A stretch of 64,000 bases of DNA from Cellulosimicrobium cellulans (GTDB lineage: Bacteria; Actinomycetota; Actinomycetes; Actinomycetales; Cellulomonadaceae), in NCBI RefSeq assembly GCF_016921195.1, contig NZ_JAFGYF010000002.1, forward strand, positions 124,001 to 188,000. Reading direction: 5' to 3'. The notes under the pieces were generated by a model, which worked only from the letters and a program-made list of their open reading frames with translations, was not told the DNA's origin and made no database searches. Shown piece after piece: positions 1 through 7,504 of this stretch. The position numbers were made by a program, and so were the translations under genes. Each line of letters opens with the position of its first letter. Within the stretch, counting starts at the first letter, position 1.

Positions 1-2
1 TC

Positions 3-2546
3 TGCTACGCGCTCGGCATCACGGCCGTCGACGCGGTGAAGCACGGCCTGCTGTTCGAGCGCTTCCTCGCGCCCGAGCGCGACGGCCCGCCGGACATCGA
101 CATCGACATCGAGTCCGCGCGGCGCGAGGAGGTCATCCAGCACGTCTACGAGAAGTTCGGCCGCACGCACGCCGCGCAGGTCGCGAACGTCATCTCCTAC
201 CGGCCCAAGTCTGCGGTGCGGGATGCGGCCCGGGCGCTCGGGTACGACGTCGGGCAGGCCGACGCGTGGAGCAAGTCCATCGAGCGGTGGGGGTCGCTGC
301 GCGGCCCCGACCCGTCGTCGCCCGCGGCCGACCGCAAGGCCAAGGAGGTCGCCATCGCGACGAAGACCGCCGAGAAGGACGCCGAGAAGGCTCGCCTGTG
401 GGGGTCGCGCGACGTGGGTTCGGCGGGGAGGGGGGTGGGATCGTCGCGCACCGGCACGTCCCGCGCCGCCGCCTCTCGCGACGAACGTCCGCACACCGGG
501 CATCGTGGCGACTGGTCGCCCGACCTGAGCGGCCGGAGCGCGTGGCGACCGCGCGTCGTCGACCCGCTCGCGGTGGACGAGGGCGAGGTCCTGCGCGCGG
601 ACGACACGCACGACGTCGTGCCCGCGCACCGGCCGCCGTCGGCCGCGCAGGAGGGGGAGATCCCCGAGGCGGTGCTCGACCTCGCCGACCGGATGTTCCG
701 GCTCCCGCGGCACCTGGGCATCCACTCGGGCGGCATGGTCATGTGCGACCGCCCCGTCATCGAGGTGTGCCCCGTCGAGTGGGCGCGCATGGAGGGCCGC
801 ACCGTCCTGCAGTGGGACAAGGAGGACTGCGCGGACGCCGGGCTCGTGAAGTTCGACCTCCTCGGCCTCGGGATGCTCACGGCGCTGCGCATCGGGTTCG
901 ACCTCGTGGAACGGCACGAGGGCGGCCCGCGCCTCGCGCTGCACACGCTGCCCGAGGACGACCCGGCGGTGTACGACCTGCTGTGCGCGGCCGACACCGT
1001 CGGCGTGTTCCAGGTCGAGTCGCGCGCCCAGATGGCGACGCTGCCCCGGCTGCAGCCGCGGAACTTCTACGACATCGTCATCGAGGTCGCGCTCATCCGT
1101 CCCGGGCCGATCCAGGGTGGTTCCGTGCACCCGTACATCAACCGCGCGCGGGGGCGGGAGGAGGTGACGTTCCTCCACCCGCTGCTCAAGAAGTCGCTCG
1201 GCAAGACGAAGGGCGTGCCGCTGTTCCAGGAGCAGCTCATGCAGATGGCGATCGACGTCGCGGGCTTCTCCCCGAAGGAGTCCGACCAGCTCCGGCGCGC
1301 GATGGGGTCCAAGCGGTCCGTCGAGCGCATGGAGGAGCTGCGCGGGCGGCTCATGGACGGGATGCGCAAGAAGGGCGTCACCGACCCGGCCGTGCGCGAG
1401 GAGATCTACGACAAGCTCAAGGCGTTCGCGGACTTCGGGTTCCCCGAGTCGCACGCGTACTCGTTCGCGTTCCTCGTCTACGCGAGCTCGTGGCTCAAGG
1501 TGCACCACCCCGCCGCGTTCTACGCGGGGCTGCTCGCGGCGCAGCCCATGGGGTTCTACTCGCCCCAGTCTCTCGTGGCGGACGCGCGCCGCCACGGCGT
1601 CACCGTGCTGCGCCCCGACGTCAACGCGTCCGACGTCGAGGCGACGGTCGAGCGGCTGCCCGCCGACCATGCGGGTACCGACCGTCCCGGCGGCCGGACG
1701 GGCGACAGCCGCATGCTCGGCGGGGAGGTGCGGATCGACACCGCGTTCGGGCCGGAGCCCGACCTCGGGCTCGCGGTGCGGCTCGGGCTCGCGAGCGTGC
1801 GCGGGCTCGGCAAGGACGCGGCCGAGCGCGTCGTCGCGGCGCGCGGGACGCCGGGGGAGGGCCGGCCCTTCAGCGACCTGCGCGACCTCGTGCGGCGCGT
1901 CGACCTCACGACGGCCCAGCTCGAGGGGCTCGCGACCGCCGGGGCGACGGACTGCCTCGGCGTGACGCGGCGCGAGGCGCTGTGGGCGGCGGGCGCGCTC
2001 GCGCAGGAGGGCCCGGGGACGCTGCCGGGCGTGAGCGTCGGCGTCGAGGCCCCGGCGCTGCCCGGCATGACCGACGTCGAGACCGCCGTCGCCGACGTGT
2101 GGGCCACGGGCGTGTCCGCCGACTCCTACCCGACGCAGTACGTGCGTGACGGCCTGACGGCGGCCGGGGTGCTCACCGTCGTCGGAGCGGTCGAGGTGTC
2201 GCGCGAGATCGAGCGGGTCGACGAGGCGGAGCGCGCGGCGGGCGAGGTGCCGGGGACGCGCCCGCACCCGTCGTCGCGCGTCGCGGTGGGCGGCGTCGTC
2301 ACGCACCGCCAGCGCCCCGGGACGGCCGGGGGCGTGACGTTCCTGTCGCTCGAGGACGAGACGGGGATCCTCAACGTCGTGTGCTCGCCCGGGCTGTGGC
2401 AGCGGTTCCGGAAGGTCGCGCGCGGGTCCGCGGCGCTCGTCGTGCGCGGGCGGCTGGAGCGGGCCGACGGCGCCACGAACCTCGTCGCGGAGCACCTCGC
2501 GCCGCTCTCGCTCCAGGTCGCGACGACGTCGCGCGACTTCCACTGA
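3..2546 (+). CDS. dnaE2: Error-prone DNA polymerase DnaE2 (5' end outside window)
   Basis: This is the C-terminal part of the C-family translesion polymerase that acts with ImuA/ImuB in SOS mutagenesis. The open frame runs in from the window edge (CYALGITAVDAVKHG...). The palm carries PPDIDIDIES, with two catalytic Asp, and VKFDLLGLGML, with the third. The fingers motif RHLGIHSGGMVM is present, and a C-terminal OB fold (GGVVTHRQRPGTAGGVTFLS) precedes the SRDFH end typical of DnaE2. About 110 Arg/Ala/Gly-rich residues (roughly nt 297-660) lie between DAWSKSIERWG and EIPEAVLDLA, where usual DnaE2 has a short linker. The missing 5' part should hold the PHP domain. Confidence 0.95.
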   Translation, partial: CYALGITAVDAVKHGLLFERFLAPERDGPPDIDIDIESARREEVIQHVYEKFGRTHAAQVANVISYRPKSAVRDAARALGYDVGQADAWSKSIERWGSLRGPDPSSPAADRKAKEVAIATKTAEKDAEKARLWGSRDVGSAGRGVGSSRTGTSRAAASRDERPHTGHRGDWSPDLSGRSAWRPRVVDPLAVDEGEVLRADDTHDVVPAHRPPSAAQEGEIPEAVLDLADRMFRLPRHLGIHSGGMVMCDRPVIEVCPVEWARMEGRTVLQWDKEDCADAGLVKFDLLGLGMLTALRIGFDLVERHEGGPRLALHTLPEDDPAVYDLLCAADTVGVFQVESRAQMATLPRLQPRNFYDIVIEVALIRPGPIQGGSVHPYINRARGREEVTFLHPLLKKSLGKTKGVPLFQEQLMQMAIDVAGFSPKESDQLRRAMGSKRSVERMEELRGRLMDGMRKKGVTDPAVREEIYDKLKAFADFGFPESHAYSFAFLVYASSWLKVHHPAAFYAGLLAAQPMGFYSPQSLVADARRHGVTVLRPDVNASDVEATVERLPADHAGTDRPGGRTGDSRMLGGEVRIDTAFGPEPDLGLAVRLGLASVRGLGKDAAERVVAARGTPGEGRPFSDLRDLVRRVDLTTAQLEGLATAGATDCLGVTRREALWAAGALAQEGPGTLPGVSVGVEAPALPGMTDVETAVADVWATGVSADSYPTQYVRDGLTAAGVLTVVGAVEVSREIERVDEAERAAGEVPGTRPHPSSRVAVGGVVTHRQRPGTAGGVTFLSLEDETGILNVVCSPGLWQRFRKVARGSAALVVRGRLERADGATNLVAEHLAPLSLQVATTSRDFH

Positions 2547-2652
2547 CGGGTTCGTCGCCGTCCGGTGGGCGCGCGTGGTAGGAACGGAGCGGTCAGGGCC
2601 CGGCGTGCGACGGCGGGTCGTCCGCACCGGCTCACCGACGAGAGGACCCGCG

Positions 2653-2934
2653 ATGCCACCCCGCCTCACCGCCCGCACGATGTTCTGGACCGGCGTCGGC
2701 CTCACCGTGGGGAGCGCCCTCGTCCAGAACGTCGGTCTCGCGAACCTCACCTACTCCTTCGTCGGCACGTGGTTCGTGGGCCTGCTCCTCACCGTGCTGC
2801 AGGTCGCGTTCACCGGCGGCGTCGTGCTCGCCGCCGGGTCGTTCGTCGTCCGGGCGCTGCAGCCCGACGACGGCGCCCCGCACAAGGAGGCGGCGTCGAC
2901 GCCGTGGGAGGACCGCGACAACCGGCTGTCCTGA
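2653..2934 (+). CDS. Small two-helix membrane protein
   Basis: A 93-residue protein of unknown function. The ATG at 2653 follows the ribosome binding site GAGAGGA, which makes it a better start than upstream in-frame codons. Two hydrophobic stretches (about residues 8-30 and 36-66) suggest two membrane helices, followed by a charged cytoplasmic tail ending in WEDRDNRLS. It lies about 100 bases after dnaE2 on the same strand and is probably transcribed separately. I do not recognise the family. Confidence 0.7.
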   Translation: MPPRLTARTMFWTGVGLTVGSALVQNVGLANLTYSFVGTWFVGLLLTVLQVAFTGGVVLAAGSFVVRALQPDDGAPHKEAASTPWEDRDNRLS

Positions 2935-3003
2935 CCCCCGCCCCGGACGCGCCCGAGCAGTCCCGTGCCAGCAGCCCCGCGCCGGCAGGTCGACGGCGTG
3001 GGG

Positions 3004-3405
3004 CTACGGAGCGATGGGCGCGACGACGCAGACCTCGAACGTGTCGCGCGCGCGGCGCAGCAGGTACCGGACCTCCTGCGCCTCCTGCTCGTTCGCGTAC
3101 TCGTCGCGGTAGCTCCAGCGCACGCGCGCCCACACGAGCGCGTCGCCGACCTCCTCGACGTCCTCGAGGTGGGCGACGACACCGACGAGGCCACGTTCGC
3201 GGAACCCGCGTGCGGTCTCGATGGTCGACTCGCGCACGTCCTCCGGGTCGGCGAGGAGCACCGACCCGGTCGACCCGACCACGAGCGCCGGGAACGCGTA
3301 GCTCTCGCCGATCGTGTCGAGGTCGCCCGTGGAGAGGGCGACCCCGTAGGTCGTGAGGAACGTCTGGACGTCGTCGGCGTCGAAGGACGCGGTGGAGGGA
3401 TCCAT
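3004..3405 (-). CDS. SnoaL/NTF2-like protein
   Basis: A 133-residue protein with the pattern of a SnoaL-like NTF2 fold. An N-terminal helix (FLTTYGVALSTGDLDTIGESY) leads into a strand about the age of one domain (FPALVVGSTGSVLLAD), and later strands include ALVWARVRWSYRD and RARDTFEVCVVAP. Such domains act as small hydrolases, isomerases or ligand-binding subunits, and the sequence does not tell which. It starts at an ATG with only a weak Shine-Dalgarno and lies just downstream of the leftward oxidoreductase gene, with a gap of about 60 bases. Confidence 0.65.
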   Translation of the reverse strand: MDPSTASFDADDVQTFLTTYGVALSTGDLDTIGESYAFPALVVGSTGSVLLADPEDVRESTIETARGFRERGLVGVVAHLEDVEEVGDALVWARVRWSYRDEYANEQEAQEVRYLLRRARDTFEVCVVAPIAP

Positions 3406-3464
3406 GGTCCCGTTCTACCGCGTCGGTCCGGCGTCGGCGCGGCCGGGCGCCTCGGCCGCGCGCG

Positions 3465-4403
3465 TCAGGCGGGCAGGGCCGCGGTGACCTGCTCGAGGAG
3501 CGCGAGGTCGGCGAGGACCGTCGCTTGCTCGGCGTGGATCCGGTCGGCGTCGTCGGCCGCGGCCGGGCGCGCCGTCGTGCCCGCAGGGGTGCCGGACGCC
3601 GGCGTGAGGACCGCGAGCGCGTGCTCGACCACCGGGGCGAGGTAGTCGGCGCCGAGCACGACCTCGGAGCGCTCGGCGCCGCGCGGCGTGCGCACCGCGA
3701 CCGTGAACCCCGCGGTCGGGTGGGCGACCGGGTCGAGGAAGCGCAGCCGGACGGGGACGTCGTCCAGCCGGGTGGTCGCCACGATCCCGTCCGTCGAGCT
3801 CGTCACGACGGGCGGCGCCCACCCCACGCCGCGAGGACCGCCCACCACGGCGCGCGCCGCCTCCACGACGTGGATGCCGAGGAAGAACAGCCCGTCGCGC
3901 TCGTCGGCCGGGTCGGCGGGTCCCGACACCTCCACGACCGGCCCGGCCGACGTCGTCGCCGCGCCGGCCGTGCCGGCGGCGAGGACGGCGCGGGCGGCCG
4001 CGACCTCGGGAGCGAACCGCAGCGCGGACGCCGTCGTCACGGCGGCGCCGTGGGCGCGGGCCACGTCGAGCGTGGCCCGCGCGTCGGCGACCGACGCCGC
4101 GAACGGCTTGTCGACGAGCACCGGGACGCCCGCGCGCAGGAGCGTGCGGGCCGCGGCGCCGTGGAGCCGGCCCGCGCGGTGGGCGACGAACGCCGCGTCG
4201 ACCCGGCCGACGACGTCGGGCACGGTGACCAGATCCTCGGCGAGGGCGAGCCCGCCCGCCGCGGCGAGCTCCGCGCGCCGGGCCGGCTCGCCGTCGACGA
4301 GCGCGACGACGCGCACGCCCGGCCAGCGCCGCTCGACCTCGACGAGCCGGAGGTAGTGGTCGGCGTGGGACGAGTCGAGGCCGACGAGGGCGAGGCGCAG
4401 CAC
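3465..4403 (-). CDS. Gfo/Idh/MocA-family oxidoreductase
   Basis: A 312-residue NAD(P)-dependent sugar or polyol oxidoreductase, cytoplasmic. It has an N-terminal Rossmann fold (LRLALVGLDSSHADHY) and a VDKPFAAS motif around residue 100 that replaces the usual EKP catalytic motif. The C-terminal alpha/beta domain includes a HVVEAARAVVG segment. GTG start. Family members act on inositols, scyllo-inosose, glucose and 3-keto-glycosides; the substrate here is unknown. It sits downstream of the RIO kinase gene with a 48-base gap, and no sugar transporter is adjacent. Confidence 0.8.
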   Translation of the reverse strand: MLRLALVGLDSSHADHYLRLVEVERRWPGVRVVALVDGEPARRAELAAAGGLALAEDLVTVPDVVGRVDAAFVAHRAGRLHGAAARTLLRAGVPVLVDKPFAASVADARATLDVARAHGAAVTTASALRFAPEVAAARAVLAAGTAGAATTSAGPVVEVSGPADPADERDGLFFLGIHVVEAARAVVGGPRGVGWAPPVVTSSTDGIVATTRLDDVPVRLRFLDPVAHPTAGFTVAVRTPRGAERSEVVLGADYLAPVVEHALAVLTPASGTPAGTTARPAAADDADRIHAEQATVLADLALLEQVTAALPA

Positions 4404-4451
4404 GCGGCGATCGTCCCACGCCGCGCGCTGCGTCCTCCGGTCGTCGTACCG

Positions 4452-5384
4452 TCACCACGCCTCGGCGAGCAGCAGCGCGAAGAGCTCGTCGGCGTCGGTC
4501 TCGAGCCCGCGTGCGGCGAACCACGCGGACATCGTGCGGCAGTCGCGCAGCAGGAGCTCGGTGCCGAACGGGTTCGCCACGAGGTCGACGACCTGCGGCA
4601 GGTCGATGATGACGAGCCGGTCGCCGTCCGCGAGGACGTTGTACGGCGACAGGTCGCCGTGCGCGTAGCCGAGCCGCGCGAGCACGGCCATGCCGTCGCG
4701 GAGCTGGTCCCACCACGACGCGAGCAGGTCCGGGTCGGGGCGGGTGCGCGCGAGGCGAGGCGCGGCCTCGTGCGCGACGCCGTCCGACGTGCCGACGAAC
4801 TCCATGAGGATCTCGTTGCCGTCGATCTGCACCGGGTAGGGCACGGGAGCCCCCGCGGACCACAGCTCGCCGAGGGCGGCGAACTCCGCCGCTGCCCACT
4901 GCCCGGCCGCGACCTGGCGGCCGTAGCGGGACTTGCGGTCGAGCGCGCGCCGGTCGCGCGTGCGGCGCACGCGGCGGTCCTCGGTGTAGACCGTGTCGCG
5001 CCGGAACGCGCGGTGGTCGAGGTCCCGGTAACGCTTGGCGGCGAGCAGCGTGCGCTGGGCGGCGTCGTCGGGGACGGCGCGCTCGACGAGGAACACGTCC
5101 GCTTCCTTGCCGGTCTTGAGCACGCCGAGCTCGGTGTCGACGGCCGCGTCGGCGGTGACGACCCAGTCGGGGCGCGGCTCGGGTCCGCGCTGCCCCTTCT
5201 CGACGGCGGACCACGTGGACCAGCGCTGGTCGTCGCCGAGCGCGGCGTCGAGGACGCCCGCGGTCGGACCGGCGTCGTCGAGGTCGTCGCGGCGCCGCAG
5301 GCGGCGGGGCGGGGGAGTACGGGGGTCTCCCGCGAACGTCGGCGGGAGGTACGGGTCGGGGTACAGCAGGTCGTGCTCGGGCAC
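4452..5384 (-). CDS. RIO-type serine protein kinase
   Basis: A 310-residue RIO1-like atypical kinase. The P-loop-equivalent region is VLKTGKEADVFLVE, followed by an invariant-Lys region (LAAKRYRD). The catalytic loop is YAHGDLSPYNVL with Asp and Asn in place, and the metal-binding strand is LVIIDLPQVVD. The start chosen is GTG at 5384 because GAAGGAG lies about 9 bases upstream. The frame remains open further upstream but without a good ribosome site. Bacterial RIO kinases often occur near stress or ribosome-related genes, and the target is unknown. A 19-codon leader ORF and a hairpin precede it. Confidence 0.85.
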   Translation of the reverse strand: MPEHDLLYPDPYLPPTFAGDPRTPPPRRLRRRDDLDDAGPTAGVLDAALGDDQRWSTWSAVEKGQRGPEPRPDWVVTADAAVDTELGVLKTGKEADVFLVERAVPDDAAQRTLLAAKRYRDLDHRAFRRDTVYTEDRRVRRTRDRRALDRKSRYGRQVAAGQWAAAEFAALGELWSAGAPVPYPVQIDGNEILMEFVGTSDGVAHEAAPRLARTRPDPDLLASWWDQLRDGMAVLARLGYAHGDLSPYNVLADGDRLVIIDLPQVVDLVANPFGTELLLRDCRTMSAWFAARGLETDADELFALLLAEAW

Positions 5385-5452
5385 GGGTGGGCTCCTTCGG
5401 GCGGGGAGCGCACGGCGCCGGCGCTGCCGCCTCGCGGGCGGCGGCGGGCGCG

Positions 5453-5469
5453 GACCGTCTCGGACGGTC
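5453..5469 (-). promoter_or_regulatory. Leader hairpin before RIO kinase
   Basis: A perfect 7-bp stem (GACCGTC / GACGGTC) with a 3-base loop lies between the leader peptide stop and the RIO kinase start. There is no T-tract. It could be part of an attenuation or translation-control element, but nothing decides this. Confidence 0.35.
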
Positions 5470-5479
5470 GTCGACCGGC

Positions 5480-5539
5480 CTAGCGGCGGTCGGTGCTCCC
5501 GGGGGTGGTGGACACGCGAGCGTGGGTCGTCCAGCTCAT
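5480..5539 (-). CDS. Putative 19-aa leader peptide upstream of RIO kinase
   Basis: A very short ORF (MSWTTHARVSTTPGSTDRR, then TAG) preceded by GGAAGGAGG eight bases before the ATG, one of the strongest ribosome sites in the window. It lies 95 bases upstream of the RIO kinase start on the same strand, with a hairpin between them (5453-5469). This layout is that of a regulatory leader peptide. Function and translation are inferred only; no amino-acid run suggests a specific sensed residue. Confidence 0.4.
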   Translation of the reverse strand: MSWTTHARVSTTPGSTDRR

Positions 5540-5678
5540 GGCGTTCCTCCTTCCTCCGGTGCCCGACGGCGCGGGCGACGTCCTGCGACCGTCCCACCCG
5601 GGCGCGGGACGGGGCAAGGGAATTACCGCGCTCGTGATCGTGCTCGCGATCGCGCGCGGTGACCGCGGCCGTGGCCGC

Positions 5679-6506
5679 TCAGGCGACGCCCGACGCCAGC
5701 GCCTGGATCGCCGACGCGACGCGCTCGTACGTCCCCTGGGTGTCGTAGCCCATCTGGTCGAGCGCCGACCACACGAACCCGACGGTCGCGTAGAGGCCGA
5801 CGGCCGTCGCGAGGATCCACTCGCGCACGGACCCGGTGTCGCCGAGCAGGGGGAGGGCGAAGCTGCCGCTGGGGCGCCACACGTCGTCGACGACGAGGGA
5901 CCTTCGCACCCACCGCGGGGAGCGGAGCTTCACCGGCCACAGCAGCGGCGCGCCGTTGGTCGTGAGCACGTCGCCCAGGATGTGCACGGTCACGCCGATC
6001 CCGACGGCGACCGGGAGCCAGTTCCACTCCTCGGGCGAGAAGAGCGCGACGAGGGCCGCGACGGTCAGCGACGTGACCCAGGGCATGAGCTTGCCGCGCC
6101 GCGTGAGCTTGAGCGCCTTGAGCGCGAGGGCGACGAGCAGGACCGCGAGGAGGCCTCCGCCCACGTAGACCGTGCCGAAGCTCTCCGTCTCGACCGTGAC
6201 CAGGCCCACGAGCCACGCGAGCGCCGTGAACACCGCGATGCCGAGGAACGAGTGCGTGCCCTGGCGGTGGCCGCCGGAGATCGTCTCGACCGCGTCGGAC
6301 ACCCACTCGCTCACGGGCGGCAGCGAGTGCGCGAACGTCCCGTTGTGGTGGTCGGCGTCGGGGAGGAGCGCGGCCCCGGCGCACACGACCGCACCCGTCA
6401 TGACGCCGACCGACGACACGGGGTGCCACCCGAGCGCGAACGGGGCGGTGGACGTCACCGCGACCCAGGCGGCGGCTCCGGTCGCGGCGTGGTGGGCGCC
6501 CATCAT
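5679..6506 (-). CDS. YdjM-type membrane-bound metal-dependent hydrolase
   Basis: A 275-residue inner-membrane protein of the YdjM / LexA-binding hydrolase family. The N-terminal MMGAHHAATGAAAW carries the paired His of the family. LLPDADHHNGTFAHSL (about residues 48-63) and GHRQGTHSF provide further Asp/His metal ligands, and HILGDVLTTNG gives the last motif. Several hydrophobic helices lie between. Start is the first of two ATGs after GGAGA. The family's substrate is unknown, and some members are DNA-damage induced. The next leftward unit (leader peptide, RIO kinase) lies about 140 bases downstream and may be transcribed separately. Confidence 0.85.
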   Translation of the reverse strand: MMGAHHAATGAAAWVAVTSTAPFALGWHPVSSVGVMTGAVVCAGAALLPDADHHNGTFAHSLPPVSEWVSDAVETISGGHRQGTHSFLGIAVFTALAWLVGLVTVETESFGTVYVGGGLLAVLLVALALKALKLTRRGKLMPWVTSLTVAALVALFSPEEWNWLPVAVGIGVTVHILGDVLTTNGAPLLWPVKLRSPRWVRRSLVVDDVWRPSGSFALPLLGDTGSVREWILATAVGLYATVGFVWSALDQMGYDTQGTYERVASAIQALASGVA

Positions 6507-6879
6507 GGCGGCGGGTCTCCTGTCGTCGGCCCGGCCGCGTGGTGCGTCGGCGTCGGGAGGTGTGTCCGGAACGTCCGGAACCCTACCGGGTGCCGCCGAC
6601 AGCCCCGGTCGTTCGTCGTCCGGAGCGCCGAGGGTCGGCGCGCCAGAAAGAAAAGTGTGCCAGGCACCGCTGGCCTCCGGCCGACCCGCCGGCCGAGCCC
6701 CCACGGGCGAGAGGTGGTGGCCTGCGTCCTGTGCGAAGGCTTCGCGCGGGGGCCGGCGATCCCACCGGGCGCGGAGGGCCGAGCTCGACTCCGGGCAAGA
6801 AAGGGCCGCCGGCCGGCGGCCCTCCGGGCGGCGTGCGGGACCTCGGTCGGAGAATTTCTGACTAATGCGGGAAATAGGG
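6507..6879. other. Gene-free, palindrome-rich spacer
   Basis: I see no credible gene here. Two sites stand out. An A-rich tract, AAAAGTGTGCCAGGCACC, lies at 6651-6668 and contains the arm pair GTGCC/GGCAC. A perfect 20-base palindrome lies at 6803-6822 (GGGCCGCC, GGCC, GGCGGCCC). The stretch separates the leftward YdjM gene from the rightward small transcription unit and may contain the YdjM promoter. Confidence 0.6.
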
Positions 6880-6908
6880 TTGTGTCGATCGGGAAAGGCG
6901 CGTAGGGT
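6880..6908 (+). promoter_or_regulatory. Sigma-70-type promoter for the 43-aa ORF
   Basis: A -35 box TTGTGT (6880-6885) is separated by exactly 17 bases from a -10 box TAGGGT (6903-6908), in a locally AT-richer patch. Expected start is near 6915, leaving a 5' leader of about 55 bases before the GTG at 6971. The promoter before the 1261-aa secreted protein (36428-36456) has the same -10 box and spacing. Confidence 0.6.
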
Positions 6909-6970
6909 CTTCCTCGGTCGACGACATTCCGGTGCGTGGGCCACCCGACGCGACCGAGAGGAGCAGTACC

Positions 6971-7102
6971 GTGCGCGAACCCGTCCAGCAGGACCGGCGA
7001 CGTCCCGTGCTGCCCTGCGAGCAGCCGCGCGTCGTGCTGCCCGTGGCGTATCTCAGCGTGTCCTCGTTCCTCGCCGGCGACTCCGGCGGTCCTGTCGTCT
7101 GA
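6971..7102 (+). CDS. Small 43-aa protein in its own transcription unit
   Basis: A short ORF starting at GTG 6971, preceded by GAGAGGAG about 6 bases upstream. The product begins MREPVQQDRRRPVLP and ends FLAGDSGGPVV, with one Cys. It has no signal peptide or clear membrane helix. It is bracketed by a well-formed promoter and an intrinsic terminator, so it should be expressed as a monocistronic unit. I do not recognise a family. It lies immediately upstream of two tRNA-Arg genes and rtcB. A leader or regulatory RNA with an incidental ORF is the alternative. Confidence 0.5.
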   Translation: MREPVQQDRRRPVLPCEQPRVVLPVAYLSVSSFLAGDSGGPVV

Positions 7103-7120
7103 CCACAGCGTCGCACGACA

Positions 7121-7154
7121 GGCCGTCCCGGGACATCACCGGGGCGGCCTTTTT
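7121..7154 (+). terminator. Intrinsic terminator after the 43-aa ORF
   Basis: An 11-bp stem (GGCCGTCCCGG / CCGGGGCGGCC, one G-T pair) with a 7-base loop is followed directly by TTTTTC. This is the clearest rho-independent terminator in the window. Confidence 0.85.
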
Positions 7155-7255
7155 CTTGTGCGTGAATGCGTCCGAGCAGGGTGCATTTCTCGTGCCGCCA
7201 TTCTGCTCCATAGCCGTCGGCGCGCATTTGTCGTGCGCCTGCGGTGAAAAGCACT

Positions 7256-7327
7256 GCCGTCGTCGTCCAACGGACACGACGCCGCTCTACGGAAGCGGAG
7301 ACGGGGGTTCGACTCCCTCCGAGGGCA
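7256..7327 (+). tRNA. Atypical tRNA-Arg (anticodon ACG)
   Basis: A cloverleaf can be folded. The acceptor is GCCGTCG / CGAGGGC with a G-G mismatch at pair 4-69. The D arm is GTCC...CGAC with a C-C at pair 13-22. The anticodon stem CCGCT / AGCGG is perfect, with loop CTACGGA giving ACG at 7289-7291. The variable loop has four bases and the T arm is GGGGG-TTCGACT-CCCTC. Discriminator A is at 7327 and CCA is not encoded. The T8-C9 junction and GTCC-AACGG D arm look like Glu/Gln-type tRNAs rather than the usual Arg(ACG) with AGCTCAA. It may be a divergent or degenerate Arg tRNA. Confidence 0.6.
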
Positions 7328-7371
7328 CCTGGACGCCTCGCGTCCCGTCTGCTCGACGTTAAGGAGCACCA

Positions 7372-7444
7372 GCGCGCGTAGCTCAGCGGACAGAGCGCCG
7401 GCTTCCGGAGCCGGGCGTCGGGGGTTCGAGTCCTCCCGCGCGCA
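7372..7444 (+). tRNA. tRNA-Arg (anticodon CCG)
   Basis: A complete cloverleaf: acceptor GCGCGCG / CGCGCGC, all paired; TA at 8-9; D arm GCTC...GAGC; anticodon stem CCGGC / GCCGG. The loop TTCCGGA gives CCG at 7405-7407. The T arm is GGGGG-TTCGAGT-CCTCC, with one G-T pair. Discriminator A is at 7444, followed by CCT, so CCA must be added after transcription. It reads CGG, a common codon at this GC content, and lies 44 bases after the other tRNA-Arg. Confidence 0.95.
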
Positions 7445-7448
7445 CCTC

Positions 7449-7467
7449 GCCGCCCCGCCGGGGCGGC
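7449..7467 (+). terminator. Hairpin after tRNA-Arg(CCG)
   Basis: A perfect 8-bp GC stem (GCCGCCCC / GGGGCGGC) with a 3-base loop lies just after the tRNA. There is no T-tract, so it could be a terminator or a processing signal. It ends 37 bases before the rtcB start. Confidence 0.45.
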
Positions 7468-7504
7468 GTCATGATCGTCAGGACGACCCGAGGAGGTCAG
7501 CATC

